A stretch of 64,000 bases of DNA from SIG603 sp964370775 (GTDB taxonomy: Bacteria; Bacillota; Clostridia; Oscillospirales; Acutalibacteraceae): assembly GCA_964370775.1 (NCBI GenBank), contig CAYJKT010000008.1, positions 1 to 64,000 of the forward strand, read 5' to 3'. Below, in pieces: positions 18,119-27,385 of this stretch. Within the stretch, counting starts at the first letter, position 1. Every line of letters starts with the position of its first letter. The translations under genes and the position numbers were made by a program. Under the pieces are notes generated by a model. The model was not told where the DNA came from, did not search any database, and saw only the letters and a program-made list of their open reading frames with translations.

Positions 18119-19108
18119 ATGTTAATTGCTATGCAAAAATCACCTGAAGACGTGATTTTAAAAGAAGAAGAAATCCCAAATGTGAGTAATGGTGAAGTGC
18201 TGATAAAAGTGAACTCCTGTGGCGTGTGTGGTGGAGACGTTAACAAAAGTGCAGATTATAGATATTTTGGGCACGAGATGGCAGGCGTAGTTAGAGATCT
18301 TGGAGAGGGCACAAAAAGATTTAAAATAGGGGATAGAGTAGTGGTGGAGAGCACTGGTTTTTGTGGTTTTTGCAACACTTGCAAAGACGGAAAAGTAGAC
18401 CTGTGCGAAAACGTCGTGACTACTCCGTTTAAAGGTTTTGCAGAATATGCAGTAGTGCCAGAGAACAACTGTATTATTTTGCCAGATGACATAAGCTATA
18501 AACAAGCTGCTATTTTAGAGCCACTGGGTGTGGCTATCGACCTTGTGAAAACTGCTGATATTAAGTTTGGCGACCATGTTTTGATATACGGAACAGGTTC
18601 GATAGGTCTTATGGCGTTAAAGCTTGCAAAAAATAGTGGAGCTACAAAGGTGTATGCCGTGCTTCGCTCGCATTCAAAAAGAAAAGCAGAAGTTGCACTA
18701 GATTTTGGTGCAGATGAAATAATATATAGCGATAAAACGGATTTAAGCGATGTGAAGTTTGCAAAAGGTGGAGTAGACAAAGCCTTGATAACTGCTCAAA
18801 ACTATGTTATTCCAGAGGTTTTAGATGTGCTTAACTATGGCGGAACGGCGACGTTTTTAGGCTTTGGCGGAGAAAAAATGATAAGCATAGACGCAAATAA
18901 ATTTCATGTTAGAAAACTGAGCTTAAAAGGATCTTTTGCAAAACCTGGGATATACCTACCTCTCGCAATGGAGGCAGTAAGAAGTGGAGTGATAGACACA
19001 GAAAAACTGATATCTCACACAGCGCCATTGAGTGAAATAAAAGAGTTGATGTATAAAATTGGTGTATGTAAAGATGAAGCTATTAAAGGCGTGATGTTGA
19101 ATACGTAA
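18119..19108 (+). CDS. Zinc-dependent medium-chain dehydrogenase (sorbitol/threonine dehydrogenase-like)
   Basis: NAD(P)-dependent oxidoreductase of the MDR family, 329-330 residues. The catalytic zinc site includes SCGVCGGD. The structural zinc loop has four Cys (CGFCNTCKDGKVDLCEN), and the Rossmann loop is YGTGSIGLMALKLAKN. It probably oxidises a polyol or sugar alcohol, or the reverse; threonine dehydrogenase activity is an alternative. Start 18119 is chosen because GAAAGG lies 11 bases upstream and family members begin at this point; the ATG at 18098 has no site. It follows the GH2 gene and may share its transcript. Confidence 0.82.
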   Translation: MLIAMQKSPEDVILKEEEIPNVSNGEVLIKVNSCGVCGGDVNKSADYRYFGHEMAGVVRDLGEGTKRFKIGDRVVVESTGFCGFCNTCKDGKVDLCENVVTTPFKGFAEYAVVPENNCIILPDDISYKQAAILEPLGVAIDLVKTADIKFGDHVLIYGTGSIGLMALKLAKNSGATKVYAVLRSHSKRKAEVALDFGADEIIYSDKTDLSDVKFAKGGVDKALITAQNYVIPEVLDVLNYGGTATFLGFGGEKMISIDANKFHVRKLSLKGSFAKPGIYLPLAMEAVRSGVIDTEKLISHTAPLSEIKELMYKIGVCKDEAIKGVMLNT

Positions 19109-19121
19109 AAGAGGTGAAATT

Positions 19122-19467
19122 TTGAATAAGTCATTTATTGAATCAATGTTGTTTCAAGTAAAACCTGACAAAGTGAACAAATTTGAAGACATTATATTAG
19201 AGATTAAGAGCAAGCAATTAAAACAACAAGGTGTTATAGATGTAAAGTATATAAAAAGGTTTTATACTTTTGACAAAGTTGAGCACAGTCAACCACCAAG
19301 AGAGCTTACAAAAGTAGTTAAATGTGTTAAATATTATTCTTTTTGGGAATTTGACACAATTGAGAATTGTGGTATTGCTAACAGTTGGTTTTTTTGATAA
19401 TTTCTATAAAGACATAGCGAAATTGCTTATTGCTCCGTTTGATATTAACAGTGGATACAGCTTATAG
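19122..19467 (+). pseudogene. Small dimeric alpha/beta-barrel-like protein, frameshifted in a T7 run
   Basis: The open frame begins with TTG at 19122, after GAGGTG, and reads 91 residues (SMLFQVKPDKVNKFEDII..., then KVVKCVKYYSFWEFD) before a stop at 19396. Just past a run of seven T (19389-19395), the next frame reads DNFYKDIAKLLIAPFDINSG to a TAG at 19465-19467. Six T instead of seven would join the two parts into a protein of about 115 residues. The small-barrel (antibiotic biosynthesis monooxygenase-like) assignment is by general resemblance to clostridial proteins ending in WFF. The break is a natural mutation, phase variation or a sequencing error. Confidence 0.65.
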
Positions 19468-19487
19468 AACATAGCCAAAATAAACTA

Positions 19488-19520
19488 AAATCGGTGTGAT
19501 AACATTCACATCGATTTTTT
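19488..19520 (+). terminator. Terminator of the GH2-dehydrogenase region
   Basis: A 12-bp stem (AAATCGGTGTGA/TCACATCGATTT, one G-T pair), 6-base loop and a run of six T. Confidence 0.82.
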
Positions 19521-19677
19521 GCGTTAATGTATGTATAAGTTTTTGTTGGAAAAAATGAAGAATAAATAATTTTATCTAAAGTGGATATATTTATTCACAT
19601 TTACAATTATCTTTCATTGCTTTTGTAATATATTGATAAAAACTAAAGCCTGAATGTCATTATATTACCTTATTCTC

Positions 19678-19706
19678 TTGACTTTAAGGCTAAATAAAGG
19701 TAAAAT
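19678..19706 (+). promoter_or_regulatory. Sigma-A promoter of rnj
   Basis: TTGACT, 17 bases and TAAAAT give a start near 19713 and an untranslated leader of about 138 bases. The rest of the 19521-19850 gap shows no gene. Confidence 0.75.
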
Positions 19707-19850
19707 ATATAGGAATATAAACTGTACGGAAATAGTGTGAAAATTGAATTATCACATAATATCATTGATAGAAGATGAATATAATTTTTGTTCGGCTTGT
19801 CGATACTTATAAGAAAGAAGTACGGCGTAAATAATAATGGAGGAAAATAA

Positions 19851-21890
19851 ATGACAAACAAAAAACTAAATAATGCTAAGAACTCTGATACCAAGAGAGA
19901 GAAGCAACAGGATCAAGTGCTTGGTGGATTTGCGAAAGAGGAAAGGGTGTACGGAAAAATCTCTAGTCCTCAACCAAAACCACAAATTCAAGCAGAAAAG
20001 CCTGCTATAACAGCAGACAAACCTGTTAAATCAGTAGAGAAAGCTGTTAAAACAGTTGAAAAATCTACTATTACAGCAGAAAAACCTGCTAAGCCTGTGA
20101 AAAAACCAGTGCATAAATCAGACAAAGTTCAAGGTGGAAAAAATGCAACGGCTAAACCTCTTGTAAACGGAATTGTAGAGAAAAAGCAACCGATGAACAA
20201 GGGCAGAAAAAACGGTAAACCACAAAAGAAATTGCCTTCCGTAAAAGCGTATTTCTTAGGTGGATTAAACGAGATTGGCAAAAACTTTACATTGTTTGAA
20301 TGCCAAGGCGATATGATTATCGTAGACTGTGGTTTAGCTTTCCCAGACGATCACATGCTAGGTATCGACATAGTTATACCGGAGTTCACATTCATTGAGA
20401 AAAACATAGATAAAATCAAGGGTGTTGTTATCACTCACGGACACGAAGACCACATAGGTTCAGTTCCATATTTATTAAAAAAATTCAACTTACCTGTATA
20501 TGGTACACCACTTACTTTAGGTTTGATTAAAGTTAAGTTAAAAGAACACGGACTAAACCCAAATAAGCTACACAACACAATGGCTGGTTCAAAAGTGAAA
20601 CTTGGCTGTTTTAACATTGAGTTTATAAGAGTAAACCACTCTATTTCAGACGCAGTAGGTCTGGCACTTCATACACCAGCTGGTGTAATTGTGCACACAG
20701 GCGACTTTAAAATAGACTTTACACCTCCAGCAGGTGGAGAAGTTATCGACCTTGCTAGATTTGCAGAGCTTGGTAAAAGTGGCGTTTTAGCACTTATGGC
20801 TGACTCTACAAATGTTGAGAGAGCTGGGTACACGGCTTCTGAGCAAAAAGTTGCACAAGCATTTGAAAGACTGTTTGCAAGTGCAGAGAAAAAGAGAATT
20901 ATAGTTGCATCTTTTGCTTCTAATATAAGCAGAGTTCAACAAGTTATAAATTGCGCTATTAAATATGGCAGAAAAGTTGCATTGTCTGGCAGAAGTATGG
21001 TTAATGTTATGCAAATTGCAACAGAGTTAGGTTATTTAAAAGTGCCTGATGGTCTATTTATAGATTTAGCTTTGATAAATAGATATGAAAAAGACAAAGT
21101 TGTACTGATTACTACTGGTAGCCAAGGCGAACCTATGGCAGCTCTTTCTAGAATGGCATTTGCAGAGCATAGACAAGTTGAAGTTGACCAAAACGACTTT
21201 ATCATTATATCTGCTAAACCGATACCAGGTAATGAAAAATCTGTTGGTGCTGTCGTTGACGAGCTTTTAAAAAGAGGTTGTGAAGTTGTTTATGAGAGCA
21301 TGTACGAAGTTCATGTTTCAGGACACGCATGCCAAGAAGAACTTAAATTAATGCATTGTTTAACTAAACCACAATACTTTATCCCTGTTCACGGAGAGCA
21401 TAAACATCTTAGAAAACATGCGACCCTTGCTATGGAAATGGGAATGGAAAAAGAGAATATTTTCATAGGAGACATTGGTAAAGGTATTGAGATTAATCGT
21501 GACTTTATTAAACCTACACAAGATGTACCAGCTGGCGAAGTTATGGTTGATGGTATAGGTGTTGGCGACGTTGGGAGCATTGTTTTAAGAGACAGAGAGC
21601 TTTTAGGAAACGACGGTTTGATTATTGCTGTTTGTACAATAGACACTCAAACTCATCAACTTGTATCAGGTCCTGACATTGTTTCTAGAGGCTTTGTATA
21701 TGTTAGAGAATCCGAAGAAATGATGGACAATGCAAGAAAAATAGTTTATAATGCAGTTCAAGCATGTGTTGAAGAAAACCTGTTTGAATGGAATGTTATT
21801 AAGCTAAAAATCAGAGACGGACTTTCTAAATATCTATACGAAAAAACAAGACGTAAACCAATGATTTTACCGATTATTATGGAAATTTAA
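19851..21890 (+). CDS. rnj: Ribonuclease J
   Basis: Beta-CASP metallo-beta-lactamase ribonuclease with 5'-3' exonuclease and endonuclease activity in mRNA turnover and rRNA maturation. The product is 679 residues, about 120 longer than typical RNase J. The extra N-terminus (residues 1-125) is a Lys/Ala/Val/Pro-rich, imperfectly repeated and probably disordered tail with recurring AEKPA/ADKPV/VEKAV units. The catalytic core starts at VKAYFLGGLNEIGKN, with the zinc motif THGHEDHIGSVPYLL near residue 195. GSQGEPMAALSRMA and HVSGHACQEE follow in the beta-CASP region. It is first in the run before gdpP. Confidence 0.95.
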   Translation: MTNKKLNNAKNSDTKREKQQDQVLGGFAKEERVYGKISSPQPKPQIQAEKPAITADKPVKSVEKAVKTVEKSTITAEKPAKPVKKPVHKSDKVQGGKNATAKPLVNGIVEKKQPMNKGRKNGKPQKKLPSVKAYFLGGLNEIGKNFTLFECQGDMIIVDCGLAFPDDHMLGIDIVIPEFTFIEKNIDKIKGVVITHGHEDHIGSVPYLLKKFNLPVYGTPLTLGLIKVKLKEHGLNPNKLHNTMAGSKVKLGCFNIEFIRVNHSISDAVGLALHTPAGVIVHTGDFKIDFTPPAGGEVIDLARFAELGKSGVLALMADSTNVERAGYTASEQKVAQAFERLFASAEKKRIIVASFASNISRVQQVINCAIKYGRKVALSGRSMVNVMQIATELGYLKVPDGLFIDLALINRYEKDKVVLITTGSQGEPMAALSRMAFAEHRQVEVDQNDFIIISAKPIPGNEKSVGAVVDELLKRGCEVVYESMYEVHVSGHACQEELKLMHCLTKPQYFIPVHGEHKHLRKHATLAMEMGMEKENIFIGDIGKGIEINRDFIKPTQDVPAGEVMVDGIGVGDVGSIVLRDRELLGNDGLIIAVCTIDTQTHQLVSGPDIVSRGFVYVRESEEMMDNARKIVYNAVQACVEENLFEWNVIKLKIRDGLSKYLYEKTRRKPMILPIIMEI

Positions 21891-21912
21891 CTGATAAGGA
21901 TTTGATAAGATA

Positions 21913-23871
21913 ATGAAAAAGAGCATGTGGGTGACATCACCATTATTATATATCTTAATTATTGCTATGGGTATAATGTCTTTAGCTAGTTTTAGTTATA
22001 ATATTACGCTGGGTATAATCGAACTTAGTGTTACATTGCTTTTGGCAATTATTTTAGTTTTTGTTAATGTTAGATTTTATATACACACTGTTAGTGTTTT
22101 AAGAAGCGCTAAAAAAATATTAATGGTTGAAAATATACAGAGTTTGGACGATTTTCCATTACCGATTGCAGTAACAGGGCTTGACGGAAACATAGTTTGG
22201 ACAAACACAGGGTTTAACACTGTGTTAGGTGGTGGCGAGGTAAATATGGGGGAGAGCGTTCTCAAATATATTTACCCTAGAACACTTAATCAGTTGTCAG
22301 ACGAAACTGGTGTTAACATTAGCAGAAAAGAAAAAAACTTTACGGTTTACACTGTTAAAACAATATCTTCTTATATATTATATTTTGTGGACGATACGTT
22401 CTATAAGCAAATTTTTAAGGAATATACAGAGCGTAAAACTGTTTTAGCTTATATGAGCTTTGATAACAAAGATGAGCTTATCAGAGGTGCTGCTGGTGGT
22501 GAGGAATCCAGAATGGTGTCTGAGGTTGAGAGCATTATCAGAAAATGGGCAGCAGAGATTGGTGGCTTTATGAAAAAGCTTTCTAATGGTCGCTATATGC
22601 TTATTTTGGAAGAAAACCACATAGACTTAGCTAAAGACAGGCGTTTTCAGGTAATTGACAGAGTGCATGAGGTTAAAAATGCGCATGATATTAGTGCTAC
22701 TGTATCTATTGGTATTGCAAGAGGTGCAGAGTCGAATGTAGATGCAGAGATTATGGCAAGGCAAGCACTCGACATGGCACTGGGTAGAGGTGGCGACCAA
22801 GTAGCAATTGTTAAAAAAGACGGTACTTATGAGTTCTACGGTGGTATGTCTAAAGGTGTTGAAAAACGAGACAAAGTGCGTACTAGAGTTATATCTGCTA
22901 CACTTTCAGAATACATTACAGAGGCTGACAAAGTGTACTTAATGGGTCACAGATACTCCGACTTAGACAGCGTGGGTTCTGCTGTTGGAATGTGGGCAGT
23001 TACCACAAAAGGCTTGAAAAAAGAAGCTCATATTGTGGTTAACAAAAGCCAAAGTTTAGCACAAACATTGATAGAAACAGTTGAAGAAGCATACAAAGAT
23101 AAAAGAGTGTTTATCACGCCAAGTGAAGCTATTCAAGAGATTACAAAAAAGAGCCTTGTGATTGTTACAGACACTCATTCTCAAAATTTTGTAGAGACAA
23201 AAGAACTGCTTGAACTTGCTGGCAATGTTGTGGTTATTGATCACCACCGAATGATGGTTGACCATATTAGAAATTCAGTTATTTTTTACCACGAACCTTA
23301 TGCAAGTTCTGCGTCTGAAATGGTGTCTGAACTAGTTCAATATATAAACAGTAATGCGATTGACACAGTAGATGCACAGGCTTTGTTATCTGGTATTATG
23401 CTAGACACAAAGAACTTTGTGCTTAAAACAGGTGCAAGAACCTTTGAGGCGGCGGCGTATTTAAGACGTAGAGGTGCCGATATGGTTAGGGTAAAAGGCT
23501 ACTTTGCTAATACTTTAGACACTTATACTGAAAGAGCACAGCTTGTTGCAAGTGCAGATATTTTCAAAAACTGTGCTATTGCGTGTTCTGTTAGTGTGTC
23601 TGGCAACACAAGAGTTGCAGTTGCTCAAGCAGCAGATGAACTGCTTACAATACAAGGAATTAAAGCTTCTTTTGTTATGTTTGAGACTAACGGAACTGTT
23701 AATATATCTGGCAGAAGCTTGGGTGATGTTAACGTGCAAGTTATATTAGAAGTTTTTGGTGGTGGTGGTCATTTAACTATGGCTGGTGCACAAATTCAAA
23801 ATACAACAATGATGGAGGCGAAAGCGTCTCTGGTTAAAGTAATTAACGATAAATTATCACAACAAAATTAA
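21913..23871 (+). CDS. gdpP: Cyclic-di-AMP phosphodiesterase (membrane DHH-DHHA1 protein)
   Basis: Hydrolyses the second messenger c-di-AMP. The product is 652 residues. Two membrane helices at residues 10-55 are followed by a PAS-like domain, a degenerate GGDEF domain (SNGRYMLIL in place of GGDEF) and the catalytic DHH domain, with MGHRYSDLDSVGSAVG near residue 340, VTDTHS and VIDHHR near 440. The C-terminal DHHA1 ends with FGGGGHLTMAGAQI. It lies 22 bases after rnj and 40 bases before rplI, the common Firmicutes order gdpP-rplI-dnaB. Confidence 0.95.
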   Translation: MKKSMWVTSPLLYILIIAMGIMSLASFSYNITLGIIELSVTLLLAIILVFVNVRFYIHTVSVLRSAKKILMVENIQSLDDFPLPIAVTGLDGNIVWTNTGFNTVLGGGEVNMGESVLKYIYPRTLNQLSDETGVNISRKEKNFTVYTVKTISSYILYFVDDTFYKQIFKEYTERKTVLAYMSFDNKDELIRGAAGGEESRMVSEVESIIRKWAAEIGGFMKKLSNGRYMLILEENHIDLAKDRRFQVIDRVHEVKNAHDISATVSIGIARGAESNVDAEIMARQALDMALGRGGDQVAIVKKDGTYEFYGGMSKGVEKRDKVRTRVISATLSEYITEADKVYLMGHRYSDLDSVGSAVGMWAVTTKGLKKEAHIVVNKSQSLAQTLIETVEEAYKDKRVFITPSEAIQEITKKSLVIVTDTHSQNFVETKELLELAGNVVVIDHHRMMVDHIRNSVIFYHEPYASSASEMVSELVQYINSNAIDTVDAQALLSGIMLDTKNFVLKTGARTFEAAAYLRRRGADMVRVKGYFANTLDTYTERAQLVASADIFKNCAIACSVSVSGNTRVAVAQAADELLTIQGIKASFVMFETNGTVNISGRSLGDVNVQVILEVFGGGGHLTMAGAQIQNTTMMEAKASLVKVINDKLSQQN

Positions 23872-23880
23872 GGAGGAATG

Positions 23881-23900
23881 GGGAAGGTGCATAGCTTCCC
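23881..23900 (+). other. Hairpin just upstream of rplI
   Basis: GGGAAG at 23881-23886 pairs with CTTCCC at 23895-23900 around an 8-base loop, ending 3 bases before the GAGGAG site of rplI. It follows a second ribosome-site-like AGGAGG with an ATG at 23878 that would open a 20-codon frame overlapping rplI. Confidence 0.4.
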
Positions 23901-23911
23901 TGTGAGGAGAA

Positions 23912-24361
23912 ATGAAAGTAGTACTATTAGAAGACGTTAAAGCTCTTGGAAAAAAAGGTGAACTTGTTAATGCAAGTGACGGATATGCAAGAAACTTTTT
24001 GTTTCCAAAAAAACTAGCTAAAGAGGCTAACTCTCAAGCGATGAACGAGCTAAAAAATGCAGAGAATGCAAAAGCTTTTAAAGTTAAAACAGACACAGAA
24101 AATGCAAATAAAATTGTAGAAGAACTAAAAGACAAAGCGATAGTTATCCACGCAAAAGCTGGACAAGGTGGAAAACTTTTTGGTTCAGTAACTGCTAAGG
24201 AGATTGCAGCAGAGCTAAAAAAACAATATGGAATTGATATTGACAAAAGAAAAATTAGCTTGAAAATGGATATTAAATCTTTTGGAACTTTTGCAGCAGA
24301 GATTAAATTATATGTTGGAATAACAGCTAGTGTAGTTGTTGAGGTTAAAGAATTAGCATAA
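23912..24361 (+). CDS. rplI: 50S ribosomal protein L9
   Basis: Large-subunit protein, 149 residues, standard length. The N-terminal domain MKVVLLEDVKALGKKGELV...DGYARNFLFPK contains the L9 signature. The long connecting helix and C-terminal domain (KLFGSVTAKEIAAELKKQ) follow. GAGGAG is 2-7 bases before the ATG. Confidence 0.98.
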   Translation: MKVVLLEDVKALGKKGELVNASDGYARNFLFPKKLAKEANSQAMNELKNAENAKAFKVKTDTENANKIVEELKDKAIVIHAKAGQGGKLFGSVTAKEIAAELKKQYGIDIDKRKISLKMDIKSFGTFAAEIKLYVGITASVVVEVKELA

Positions 24362-24374
24362 TCGCAGTGGGAAC

Positions 24375-24606
24375 TGTCGCATTAGAGGTTAAATTTACAC
24401 AAAACCTACACTTTAGGTAGGGGCGAGCTGTGCTCGTCCGTAAACATAGGTTTCTGTAAACTAGATATATATGGTTATTTTTATATTTTGAATTAAATCG
24501 AAAGTTATTATAATTCGTACATTAGATCTAACGGACGAGCGCAGCTCGCCCCTACGTTAGCATTGTTAAGTTGTATATCTTAACTATGATTTATCTAAAT
24601 GCGACA
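24375..24606. repeat. Nested inverted-repeat element (REP/MITE-like) between rplI and dnaB
   Basis: An outer 9-bp inverted repeat (TGTCGCATT at 24375-24383 with AATGCGACA at 24598-24606) encloses an inner 25-bp one (24417-24441 with 24531-24555, 24 of 25 bases matching). The inner arm begins GTAGGGGCGAGC and is itself a small palindrome (CGAGC...GCTCG), so each arm can fold alone and both can pair. The 89 bases between the inner arms are A/T-rich and non-coding. It looks like a non-autonomous mobile or REP-type unit. Confidence 0.7.
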
Positions 24607-24635
24607 ACCCCGTATTTATAAGAAAACCTATATCT

Positions 24636-24662
24636 CGGCAAGAGCAGAGCCCTTGTCCTACA
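24636..24662 (-). repeat. Third REP-like unit, variant sequence
   Basis: On the minus strand it begins TGTAGGACAAGGGC and ends CTCTTGCCG, a partial palindrome with the same TGTAGG head and overall length as the arms of the neighbouring nested repeat. Confidence 0.5.
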
Positions 24663-24722
24663 TCATAATGTGATTAATAAAATGTTAAAGTTAATTAGAA
24701 AAAATGATAAAGGAGATTATTA

Positions 24723-26087
24723 ATGGATATTATGTCTGGTGGTGCAGATTTTGATTTCTCTATGCCATACAGCATGGAGGCAGAGCAATCTGTTTTGGGT
24801 GCAGTGTTACTAGAGCCTGACTGTATAACAGCTGTTGCGGAGTACATCCCAAGAGCTGAGTATTTTCATGCCGTAAATAACCAAAAAATTTATGATGTAA
24901 TGCTTAACAAGTTCACACTGGGCGAACCTATAGATGTAATTACTGTTTTAAATACTCTACAAAACTCAGGCGATTTTACACAAGAGTCAGCAAAAGTTTA
25001 TCTAACTCAGCTAGCTCAATTAGTGCCGTCAATTTCAAATGTAAAGCATTATGCTGATATTATTAAAGAGAAATACGACACAAGGAGATTAATTACTGCT
25101 GCTAGAGGAATTTTGGACGACGCAGTTGGCACAGGCAATTCTGCAACGCACCTGCTTGACTCAGCAGAGCAAAAGATTTTTGATATTAGGCAAGGCAAGA
25201 GTGTTCAAGGCCTTGTAAGAATGGACGAAGTTTTGCTTGAGACTTTTAACAAGCTAGATGTTCTGAACTCTGACGAAGCAGATTTATATAAAGGTGTTCC
25301 AACAGGTATTGGCGAGCTAGACGCGACTATCACAGGACTTAACAGGTCCGACCTTATAATTCTTGCTGCTAGACCTGGTATGGGTAAAACCAGTTTCGCG
25401 TTGAATATTGCTAGACACGTTGCAGTTATGTGCAAAAGACGAGTATGTTTTTTCTCTTTGGAGATGTCAAGAGAACAGCTTGGTGCTAGAATGTTGAGCA
25501 CAGAAGCTATGGTAGAAAGCACAAAGCTTAGAACAGGTAAGCTTGGAGAAGATGACTGGACAAGACTTATCGAGGGTGGCGATATACTGTCAAAATCCGA
25601 GATATACTTTGATGATACATCTGGTATCACAGTGCCTGAGATGAAAGCAAAGCTTAGAAGATTACAAAATGTTGACCTTGTAATAATCGATTACTTACAA
25701 CTTATGAACAGTGCAAGAAAAATCGACAACAGGGTTCAAGAGATTTCTGAGATTACAAGAAACTTAAAGATTATGGCAAAAGAACTGAGTGTACCAGTAA
25801 TTGCACTTTCTCAGCTTGCTAGAACAAGTGAAAAAAGAACAGACCACAGACCAGTTTTATCTGACCTTAGAGACTCTGGTTCTATCGAGCAAGATGCTGA
25901 TATAGTTTTGTTTTTATATAGAGAAGCATACTATGGAGCTGGTGAGGGTGCTGACGAACAGCAAAATCAAAACAAGAGCGAATGTATAGTAGCAAAAAAC
26001 AGACACGGTGAATCACGTTCTGTTCCACTACATTGGCAAGGCGAATTTACAAGATTTACATCACAGGAGACTGTTTTGCATGAATAA
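24723..26087 (+). CDS. dnaB: Replicative DNA helicase
   Basis: Hexameric helicase that unwinds DNA at the replication fork. The product is 454 residues. The N-terminal domain starts at PYSMEAEQSVLGAVLLEP. The RecA-like motor has Walker A ARPGMGKTSFALN near residue 216, Walker B LVIIDYLQLM, and the arginine-rich SDLRDSGSIEQDADI. AAAGGAG lies upstream of the ATG. The end overlaps tilS by 8 bases. Confidence 0.98.
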   Translation: MDIMSGGADFDFSMPYSMEAEQSVLGAVLLEPDCITAVAEYIPRAEYFHAVNNQKIYDVMLNKFTLGEPIDVITVLNTLQNSGDFTQESAKVYLTQLAQLVPSISNVKHYADIIKEKYDTRRLITAARGILDDAVGTGNSATHLLDSAEQKIFDIRQGKSVQGLVRMDEVLLETFNKLDVLNSDEADLYKGVPTGIGELDATITGLNRSDLIILAARPGMGKTSFALNIARHVAVMCKRRVCFFSLEMSREQLGARMLSTEAMVESTKLRTGKLGEDDWTRLIEGGDILSKSEIYFDDTSGITVPEMKAKLRRLQNVDLVIIDYLQLMNSARKIDNRVQEISEITRNLKIMAKELSVPVIALSQLARTSEKRTDHRPVLSDLRDSGSIEQDADIVLFLYREAYYGAGEGADEQQNQNKSECIVAKNRHGESRSVPLHWQGEFTRFTSQETVLHE

Positions 26088-27381
26088 TGTGAAATTTATG
26101 CTAGAAAAAGCTGATAAAATAGTTATAGGATTATCTGGTGGTGCAGACTCGGTGGCGCTAACTCATATCTTGTGCAGTGAATACACAGCTAAAAAGCTGA
26201 TATGTGTGCATGTTAATCACGGTATTCGTGGTGATGAAGCTAGCAGAGACGAACAGTTTACAGTGGATTTTTGCAAAAAGCTCGGTGTTGAGGTTCACGT
26301 TGTTCACGCTGATGTTAAACAGATTGCTAAAGAGCAAGGCATTAGCGAAGAAGAATGTGGAAGAAATATAAGATACAGCGAATTTAATAAATTAGTTGGC
26401 GAAAATGGCGTGATTGCTACTGCTCATAATGCAGATGATAACGCAGAAACAGTGCTTATGAACCTTGTTAGAGGCACTGGAATTAAAGGAATGTGTGGTA
26501 TTCCACCGATTAGAGGTAATATTGTTCGACCTATACTTAATCTTAGCCGTGATAATATAGAAAAATATTGTGCTGAAAATGGCTTGAATTATGTTATAGA
26601 CAGCACAAATTTAACCAATGATTATAGCAGAAATAAAGTTCGTAATTTAATTTTTCCATTGCTAAAAGAGATAAATAATTCCGCTATAGAAAACATAAAC
26701 AGAAGTTCTAGTATATTTGATGAAACGTATTATTTTATAGAGAACATAGCAAAAAATACACTTAAAAATGTAAGTGATAAATATGGAATAGACACCGAAA
26801 AACTGAACAGGTATGACGAGTTTACCATTAAGCAAGTTGTAAGCCAGTATTTAAAAGAAAAAGCTATTTTTAATGCTGAACAAAAGCATATTGATGAATT
26901 ATATAAGATAATTAGGAACAAAAGTGGGGCAGTTGTGCTTCCATCTAACAAAAAAATAAGTATAAGCCAAAACATTTTAAGTATAAACACACCAAAAACA
27001 CAGGAAGATATTACAATTCTATTAGAGAATGAAGTAGAATATATGGGAAAATTGCTTTCCATTAAAAAAATAACTGAATTTTACGTGAACAATGATAAAT
27101 TTTTATTTACTTCATTGATAGACTGTGATAAAATAAAAAATGATATATCTGTGGGGAAAAGGCGTGAAGCAGAGAGATTTACAGCAGTTAAGAGAAATAC
27201 AAAAACGCTAAAAAAACTCTTTAATGAAGCTAAAATTCCTGTTTTTAATAGAGACGACATAGCTATAATAAGAGATGGCGACGAGATTGTATATATAGAG
27301 GGTTTTGGAGTAGACAAAAAATATATGGTTACAGATAAAACAAAAAATGTAGCACAGATTATTATATCAAAGGGTGAATAG
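26080..27381 (+). CDS. tilS: tRNA(Ile)-lysidine synthetase
   Basis: Converts cytidine-34 of the CAU-anticodon tRNA-Ile to lysidine using ATP and lysine. The PP-loop motif is VIGLSGGADSVAL near residues 13-25. The adenylation core continues with HVNHGIRGDEA, and the C-terminal TilS domains include KRREAERFTAVKRNTKTLKKL. Start 26080 is chosen because AGGAG precedes it and the family begins here; an in-frame ATG at 26008 lies deep inside dnaB. The 8-base overlap with dnaB suggests translational coupling. Confidence 0.94.
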   Translation: MNNVKFMLEKADKIVIGLSGGADSVALTHILCSEYTAKKLICVHVNHGIRGDEASRDEQFTVDFCKKLGVEVHVVHADVKQIAKEQGISEEECGRNIRYSEFNKLVGENGVIATAHNADDNAETVLMNLVRGTGIKGMCGIPPIRGNIVRPILNLSRDNIEKYCAENGLNYVIDSTNLTNDYSRNKVRNLIFPLLKEINNSAIENINRSSSIFDETYYFIENIAKNTLKNVSDKYGIDTEKLNRYDEFTIKQVVSQYLKEKAIFNAEQKHIDELYKIIRNKSGAVVLPSNKKISISQNILSINTPKTQEDITILLENEVEYMGKLLSIKKITEFYVNNDKFLFTSLIDCDKIKNDISVGKRREAERFTAVKRNTKTLKKLFNEAKIPVFNRDDIAIIRDGDEIVYIEGFGVDKKYMVTDKTKNVAQIIISKGE

Positions 27382-27385
27382 AGAA

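Noticed and set aside
26008..26079. Upstream start for tilS inside dnaB
   Set aside because: It would overlap dnaB by 80 bases and adds residues not seen in TilS; the ATG at 26080 has a ribosome site and matches the family start.
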